Assembly: GCA_025869455.1 (NCBI GenBank)
Contig: JAOZVT010000418.1
Location: 1 to 12,212 of the forward strand
Direction of reading: 5' to 3'
DNA from: Prosthecobacter sp.
Lineage (GTDB): Bacteria > Verrucomicrobiota > Verrucomicrobiia > Verrucomicrobiales > Verrucomicrobiaceae
Length of the DNA stretch: 12,212 bases
In this document: positions 8,401-12,212 of the stretch, piece by piece
How the letters are laid out: the number at the start of each line of letters is the position of its first letter
Position numbering within the stretch: position 1 is the stretch's first letter
Notes under the pieces: generated by a model
Database searches by the model: none
Seen by the model: the letters and a program-made list of their open reading frames with translations, nothing else
What the model was told of the DNA's origin: nothing
Position numbers and translations under genes: made by a program

Positions 8401-8607
8401 GTGTTGCCAGACGAAGAACTGACCACAGATCTCACCAAATGGAAGCCCCCTGCCCTGCTTTCCTGGAATGCTCACGAAGTCCTGCCGACAACGCTGGCTT
8501 GGGCCAATGCGGAGAGTTCCGCTCCATCCGCCGACCCTAGACAACGCGCCATGGCGGATCTCTGCCATGTGTTGCTGAACGCCAACGAATTCTTTTACCT
8601 GCACTAA
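5482..8607 (+). CDS. PSD1 family planctomycete cytochrome C with LamG-like domain
   Basis: A large exported c-type cytochrome of the PSCyt1-DUF1549-DUF1553 (PSD1) family; the biochemical role is unknown, with redox or surface-polymer processing commonly proposed. A signal peptide covers residues 1-19, cleaving near ASA-AD. The PSCyt1 domain (about 24-120) has haem motif CYECH (43-47) and likely axial Met97 in MPP. DUF1549 (about 160-370) contains ASPRYGERWAQHWLDLTRYAESDG and a second haem motif, CARCH (344-348), followed by DHKFDP. A charged, helical linker (about 375-530) follows. DUF1553 begins near RRSALAAWITRP (545 onward). Residues about 805-985 form a beta-rich LamG/concanavalin-like domain (DDFTIEAIVKL, TYHVAVKV, WDGLIEAARV), lying between the usual GRPPTKKEL segment and the final DLCHVLLNANEFFYL. 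The start has three consecutive ATGs; the first gives an 11-base gap to the FecR-like gene. Length is at the upper end of the family because of the insertion. Confidence 0.92.
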   Translation: MMMKPTILIACLAATAASAADDAQRAAMKFFENEVRPVLANRCYECHAEKKQKGSLRLDNIAFITKGGDSGPALVAGDPDKSMIIEAIRYKDEDFEMPPKQKLPDKEIAILEKWVKLGAPWPEAEAARVTVNEFGFTEEDLKFWAFQPLTHPTPPDIKSPWIRNDVDKFVAQKHKALGLTPAPEADRHELVRRLYFNLHGLPPTLEQTQAFVNSKDPKAYEKLVDELLASPRYGERWAQHWLDLTRYAESDGYNQDAFRPAAWPYRDYVIKSLNEDKPYDQFVREQLAGDEIAPKDPSVLVATSYLRNPIYEYNQRDARGQYEVILTDMTDNAGELFLGLSFGCARCHDHKFDPILQKDYYRLRAFFTSVRWRDDQKLATDAEQAEFAKKQAKYEAATADIQAQIDAIIGPMIEGNVQRAYQRFQEDIRAMVDKKADEREPQDWQFSYFCERQMQYERERFDPLKSIKKPDDKARYLALTEELKKFDSLKPEPLVQAFIATDASTKGPPNLLKTRKGEADIQPGYLTLLEPKEPVIKPMEHSTGRRSALAAWITRPDNQLSTRVITNRVWHYLFGRGIVETPNDFGQLGEEPTHPELLDYLTQRFLAGGWSLKKLHREILLSATYRQTAHREVPAIAAKIDPSNKFLWRFNPRRLDAEQVRDAMLAASGELDLSEGGPSADGNGTRRSIYTIKKRNSQNELLRSLDAPAGFASTSERQSTTTPTQALLLLNGDWTLARAQKLASRVTDVKDIWEYTLGRPPTKKELTLAESFIAKRVAAPEDRPVPSPEELETANQFKENTPQERLVSSTTEKEGDDFTIEAIVKLESVDANASVRTIASRWNNGKDNVEAFGWALGVTGEKSRFKPRNLLLQLVGEDENSNITYEPIASDLRLELGVTYHVAVKVSCTAHTIAFQLQQVGKANAPLMTSVVPHTVRTGLSDGSSALVIGGVHRRAVPHQWDGLIEAARVVRGVLPDEELTTDLTKWKPPALLSWNAHEVLPTTLAWANAESSAPSADPRQRAMADLCHVLLNANEFFYLH

Positions 8608-8627
8608 GCCTCCAACTTTTCACGATC

Positions 8628-10052
8628 ATGCCCTGCCATAACTACGATATCCCGACCTCTCGCCGAGGTTTCCTCAGCCGTGCTGGCTGCGGCCTGGGTG
8701 CAGTCGCACTCGCTGCTTTGATGAAGGAGCCCGTGCTCGGTGCCGCCAGCGCGGTGAACCCCGTGCTGAGTCAACTGCCGCAACGGTTAGGCCGTGCCAA
8801 GAACGTCATCTTCTGCTTTATGGAAGGCGGCCCCAGCCATTTGGACACGTTCGACTACAAGCCATTGCTGAACAAATTGGCAGGCCAAAAACTGCCCCCA
8901 AGCTTCAAGGAACCTGTGCTGGCCATGGGTGAAAGTGGTGCACCGCTGATGGAGTCCAAACGCACCTGGAAACGCTATGGAAAAAGCGGTTTGCTGATTT
9001 CTGATTGGTTTGCCAACGTCGCAGAGCATGCCGATGACTTGGCTGTCATCAATTCCTGCGCCTCTGACGGCATCAACCACGCCGGTGGTGTTTGCCAAAT
9101 GAACACGGGCAGCATCTTTGGGGGCCGCCCGTCTCTGGGAGCCTGGGTCAATTATGGTCTGGGCACGGAGAACCATAACCTGCCAGGATTCGTCGTGATC
9201 AAAGACAGCGAAGGCACCGTCGTCAATGGCGTGCGCAATTGGGGCAGCGGCTTCATGCCCGCCGTCTATCAAGGCGTGGAATTCAACTCCGATGGCGTAC
9301 CGATCAAGTATCTGGACAACCCCAAAGGCTACACCTCCGCCCAGCAACGTGAAAAGCTGGATCTGCTGGCCTCTCTGAATCAGGACTACGGCAAGACCCG
9401 CACCGACAACACGGAGCTCGAAGCACGCATCCGCTCCTATGAGCTGGCTTACCAAATGCAGGCGGAAGCTCCGACCGCAGTGGACCTCAGCAAAGAAACC
9501 GCCGCGACCAAAGCCCTATACGGCATGGATAAACCCGAGACGGCTGTCTATGGACGCAACTGTTTGTTAGCCCGTCGCCTCGTGGAAAATGGCGTGCGCT
9601 TTGTGCAACTCTACTCAGGTGCTGGCAGCAAGTGGGATTCCCACAGCAAGTTGGAAGAAAACCATGGTCGCCTGTGCCGCGCCGTGGATCGCCCCATTGC
9701 AGGTCTGCTTTCAGATCTCAAGCAGCGGGGCCTCCTGGATGAAACCCTGGTCATCTGGGGCGGCGAATTTGGCCGCACCCCGATGAGCGAACAAGGGGGT
9801 GGCCGCGACCACAACCCGAATGGATTCACCATGTGGATGGCTGGTGGTGGTGTCAAAGGTGGTCAGACCATCGGTGCCACTGATGAGCTTGGGCTCTATG
9901 CCGTGAAGGATCGACTCCACGTACATGACCTGCACTCCACCATCCTGCATCTGCTGGGTGTGGATCACACCCAACTCGTCTTCCACCAAAAAGGTCGGCC
10001 AGAACGCATTGACCAAAACGAAGGCCATCCTTACACAAAGATCACGGGGTAA
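8628..10052 (+). CDS. DUF1501 domain-containing protein, Tat-exported
   Basis: A 474-residue member of the DUF1501 family (PF07394), distantly related to sulfatases and alkaline phosphatases, and regularly encoded beside PSD1 proteins. The N-terminus is a clear twin-arginine signal, SRRGFLSRAG (11-20), followed by an Ala/Leu-rich stretch to about 40, so the protein is exported folded, probably with a bound metal. Family landmarks: FMEGGPSHLDTFDYKP (64-79), with Asp73 as a candidate metal ligand; DGINHAGG (147-154); GAGSKWDSHSKLEENH (331-346); WGGEFGRTP (377-385); GRDHNPNGF (392-400); and HVHDLHSTILHLLG (431-444). The His/Asp-rich motifs resemble the metal sites of the phosphatase/sulfatase fold. 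The gene starts 20 bases after the PSD1 gene, with no promoter visible between them, so both are likely made together and may form a functional pair. Length is normal and nothing is missing. The substrate is unknown. Confidence 0.93.
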   Translation: MPCHNYDIPTSRRGFLSRAGCGLGAVALAALMKEPVLGAASAVNPVLSQLPQRLGRAKNVIFCFMEGGPSHLDTFDYKPLLNKLAGQKLPPSFKEPVLAMGESGAPLMESKRTWKRYGKSGLLISDWFANVAEHADDLAVINSCASDGINHAGGVCQMNTGSIFGGRPSLGAWVNYGLGTENHNLPGFVVIKDSEGTVVNGVRNWGSGFMPAVYQGVEFNSDGVPIKYLDNPKGYTSAQQREKLDLLASLNQDYGKTRTDNTELEARIRSYELAYQMQAEAPTAVDLSKETAATKALYGMDKPETAVYGRNCLLARRLVENGVRFVQLYSGAGSKWDSHSKLEENHGRLCRAVDRPIAGLLSDLKQRGLLDETLVIWGGEFGRTPMSEQGGGRDHNPNGFTMWMAGGGVKGGQTIGATDELGLYAVKDRLHVHDLHSTILHLLGVDHTQLVFHQKGRPERIDQNEGHPYTKITG

Positions 10053-10123
10053 GAAGTTCACAGATCAAATACGATCACGCTCATCCCATTTGCCCAGTTC
10101 ATTTCTCGCATCCATGTTGAGGC

Positions 10124-11485
10124 ATGCCAGAAACGCTGCGCCATATCCTTGCTTCTGAATCGCCTCAGTCCGCCATCACGGTACGTGGTTGGGTACGGAC
10201 AAAACGGGAATCGAAATCCTGTGCCTTCTTAGAAGTCACCGACGGTTCCTGCTTCCGGGGATTGCAGGCGGTGGTGGATGCGACTTTGCCATCGGCAGCA
10301 CTGCTTTCTAAAGTGCTTACGGGAGCCTCGGTAGAGATCGTGGGCGATCTCATAGAATCTCCCGCAGCGGGTCAAAAGTGGGAACTCCAGGCCACGGAAC
10401 TGCGACTACTCGGGGAGGCGGATGCCAGCTATCCACTGCAAAAGAAGGGCCACACGCCCGAGTTCCTACGCACCATCGCCCATCTACGCCCGCGCACGAA
10501 TCTATTTAGCAATGTCTTCCGCGTACGCAGCCGCATGGCCTACGCAGTACATCGCTTTTTCCAAGAGCGCGGTTTCTTTTACGTTCACACGCCCATCATC
10601 ACCTCCAGCGATTGTGAAGGTGCCGGGGAGCTTTTCCGCGTGACCACCCTGAAACAAGGCAGCCCCGAGAAGCCTGAGGAAGACTTCTTCGGACAGCCCA
10701 CATACCTGACCGTCAGCGGACAACTCCAGGGAGAAACCTTTGCCTGCGCACTGGGGAATATCTATACCTTTGGACCCACCTTCCGTGCGGAAAATAGCAA
10801 CACGGCGCGCCATGCAGCGGAGTTCTGGATGATCGAACCCGAGATGGCATTCTGCGATCTTTTTGCTGACATGACCATGGCAGAAGAGCAGGTCAAATAT
10901 TTGGTGGATGCCATGCTGACCGAATGCCCCGAAGAGCTGGAGTTCTTCAACAAATTCGTGGACAAAGAATTGGTTAACCGCCTCAAACAAACCCTCGAAA
11001 AACCTTTTGAGCGCATCAGCTACACGGATGCCGTGGACCTGCTGCTGAAGTCAGGAAAAAGCTTTGAGCACCCTGTCGTCTGGGGGGAAGGTTTGCAGAC
11101 GGAACATGAGCGCTACATCGCCGAAGAACATGTGAAGGGACCAGTGACCATCTACAATTACCCCAAGTCCATCAAGCCCTTCTACATGCGTCAAAATGAC
11201 GATGGCAAAACGGTGGCGGCCATGGATCTCCTGGTGCCCGGCATTGGCGAAATCATCGGCGGCAGCCAACGCGAAGAACGCCTGGATGTGCTACGCGCCG
11301 CCATGGGGCATCACGGCTTAAGTGAAGAAGACTACTCCTGGTATGTGGATCTCCGCCGTTATGGCAGCGTGCCACATGCAGGCTATGGACTGGGTTTTGA
11401 GCGACTGCTCATGTTTGTCACAGGTGTTAGCAATATCCGCGATGTGATTCCCTTTGCACGTACCCCGGGTCATGCGGCGTATTAG
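10124..11485 (+). CDS. asnS: asparaginyl-tRNA synthetase
   Basis: Class IIb aminoacyl-tRNA synthetase that charges tRNA-Asn with asparagine in the cytoplasm. An N-terminal OB-fold anticodon-binding domain (about 17-105) starts with ITVRGWVRTKRESK. The catalytic domain follows, with YLTVSGQLQGETFACAL ahead of motif 2, FGPTFRAENS (216-225, Arg221 and Glu223), then FWMIEPEMAF. IGEIIGGSQREERLDVL and motif 3, GYGLGFERLL (420-429), close the ATP site. The ending, SNIRDVIPFARTPGHAAY, is diagnostic of AsnRS rather than AspRS. Length (453) matches bacterial AsnRS (about 430-470), and the N-terminus aligns with that of E. coli AsnRS from memory, supporting the ATG at 10124. GAGG (10119-10122) is only one base from the ATG, too close to act as a normal Shine-Dalgarno. 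It lies 71 bases after the DUF1501 gene, with no clear terminator between. A native AsnRS suggests direct Asn-tRNA charging. Confidence 0.97.
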   Translation: MPETLRHILASESPQSAITVRGWVRTKRESKSCAFLEVTDGSCFRGLQAVVDATLPSAALLSKVLTGASVEIVGDLIESPAAGQKWELQATELRLLGEADASYPLQKKGHTPEFLRTIAHLRPRTNLFSNVFRVRSRMAYAVHRFFQERGFFYVHTPIITSSDCEGAGELFRVTTLKQGSPEKPEEDFFGQPTYLTVSGQLQGETFACALGNIYTFGPTFRAENSNTARHAAEFWMIEPEMAFCDLFADMTMAEEQVKYLVDAMLTECPEELEFFNKFVDKELVNRLKQTLEKPFERISYTDAVDLLLKSGKSFEHPVVWGEGLQTEHERYIAEEHVKGPVTIYNYPKSIKPFYMRQNDDGKTVAAMDLLVPGIGEIIGGSQREERLDVLRAAMGHHGLSEEDYSWYVDLRRYGSVPHAGYGLGFERLLMFVTGVSNIRDVIPFARTPGHAAY

Positions 11486-11498
11486 TACACGTCGATTT

Positions 11499-12212
11499 AT
11501 GAGGTTTGAGGAAACAACTGTTGGAGGTCCGTCTTCTGTATTGAGTGTTCTAAAGCAGAACATTGGATACTGGATCGTCATGGCGTGCCTGCTGATCTTC
11601 ACGATCACCGCTACCGCTCAAACAGGCCTGACCCTGCAACTGGTACCTGAGACCACGGCCATTGTACCGGGAAAACCTTTCCGCGTGGGTTTGTTCATCC
11701 AGCATGAGCCAGGCTGGCACACCTACTGGCAGCAGCCGGGCATCGTTGGAGTCCCCACCAACATCGAATGGGAACTGCCCCCAGGATTTAAGGCGGGAGA
11801 ACTGGAATATCCTGAGCCGGAAAGCGTGAAGATGTTTCAAATCACCGCCCAGGGTTACGAGCGAGACGTGCTGCTGCAAACCCAGATCACGCCGCCATCG
11901 GATCTTAAACCTGGACAAACAATCTCCCTGAACGGCAAAGCCACCTGGATGTGCTGTGGCGATACCTGCCACCCAGGGCAGATGAAGCTGTCACTGGATC
12001 TACCCACAGCGATCAAGGCCACGCCTGATGCCAAATGGCAGCCGCTTTTTGAAAAGGAACGTACAGACTATGCACGAACAAGTTCAGCCTGGACCTCTCA
12101 AGCAGAAGAGGAAGGACTGAAGGTCACGCTTATCCTCACGCCTGCTGCTGGTGCACGACCTTTTTCAGCCGATGAAAAAGTGATCTTCTTCACGGAAGAT
12201 GGTTGGATCAAT
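11499..12212 (+). CDS. DsbD-family thiol:disulfide interchange protein, N-terminal part (runs off window)
   Basis: The open frame continues past the window end without a stop; 238 codons are present. It matches the periplasmic N-terminal domain of DsbD/ScsB-type proteins, which pass electrons from cytoplasmic thioredoxin across the membrane to reduce periplasmic disulfides. Landmarks are PGKPFRVGLFIQHEPGWHTYW, then QQPGIVGVPTNIEWELPPGF, LEYPEPE, and the cysteine motif CCGDTCHPG (Cys152, Cys153, Cys157 from the 11499 start), corresponding to the C-x3-C-IPG-type motif of this domain. The transmembrane and C-terminal thioredoxin domains would lie beyond the window. The start is uncertain: ATG 11499 gives a long N-terminus before the hydrophobic signal sequence (about 23-40); TTG 11541, after GGAGG (11523-11527), gives a compact signal peptide with one Lys; ATG 11580 leaves a signal with no positive charge. 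It begins 13 bases after asnS. Family is likely; the exact subtype is unresolved. Confidence 0.85.
   Translation, partial: MRFEETTVGGPSSVLSVLKQNIGYWIVMACLLIFTITATAQTGLTLQLVPETTAIVPGKPFRVGLFIQHEPGWHTYWQQPGIVGVPTNIEWELPPGFKAGELEYPEPESVKMFQITAQGYERDVLLQTQITPPSDLKPGQTISLNGKATWMCCGDTCHPGQMKLSLDLPTAIKATPDAKWQPLFEKERTDYARTSSAWTSQAEEEGLKVTLILTPAAGARPFSADEKVIFFTEDGWIN

Noticed and set aside
8787..9455. Antisense open frame of 222 codons opposite the DUF1501 gene
   Set aside because: The sense frame has all DUF1501 landmarks; the opposite frame has no family resemblance.
10502..10990. Antisense open frame of 162 codons opposite asnS
   Set aside because: It covers highly conserved catalytic sequence of AsnRS on the other strand.
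1..12212. CRISPR array, insertion sequence or phage genes
   Set aside because: No regularly spaced repeats, transposase motifs or terminal inverted repeats were found; the window is densely packed with co-directional genes.

Overview
The window looks like chromosomal DNA of a Verrucomicrobiota bacterium (Prosthecobacter/Verrucomicrobium-like) or a close relative in the Planctomycetota-Verrucomicrobiota group. The main reason is a PSD1-type planctomycete cytochrome followed by a Tat-exported DUF1501 protein, behind an ECF sigma factor and a FecR-like anti-sigma protein; this gene set is typical of that group. All genes lie on the + strand, base composition is moderate throughout, no intergenic gap exceeds 170 bases, and there is no sign of a phage, IS element, CRISPR array or integrase.

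Layout. The window opens inside a tRNA-Phe(GAA). Next come a GMC-family flavin dehydrogenase, a gluconate-2-dehydrogenase subunit-3-like partner one base downstream, and a small exported SGNH/GDSL hydrolase. After a 111-base gap follows the second unit: an ECF sigma factor, a FecR-like membrane protein that overlaps it by 4 bases, a 1041-residue di-haem PSD1 protein and a DUF1501 protein, with gaps of 11 and 20 bases. Two housekeeping-type genes close the window: asnS (asparaginyl-tRNA synthetase) and the 5' part of a DsbD-family periplasmic thiol-disulfide protein that runs off the end.

How the genes may work together. The first unit probably encodes a periplasmic sugar or polyol dehydrogenase: the large subunit has no signal peptide of its own and would be co-exported with its twin-arginine partner. 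No cytochrome subunit lies beside it, so its electron acceptor is unknown. The second unit reads as a self-contained extracytoplasmic signalling and oxidation module. The sigma factor is held by a membrane protein whose outer part carries a FecR domain plus a DNRLRE/CBM96-like domain, and the module produces an exported cytochrome with an extra LamG-like domain near its C-terminus and an exported DUF1501 protein. The substrate is not known for any of these.

Most of the window belongs to recognised families. The points worth following up are the domain additions in the FecR-like and PSD1 proteins, the three-cysteine cluster in the dehydrogenase, the incomplete catalytic motif of the SGNH hydrolase, and the scarcity of Shine-Dalgarno sequences.
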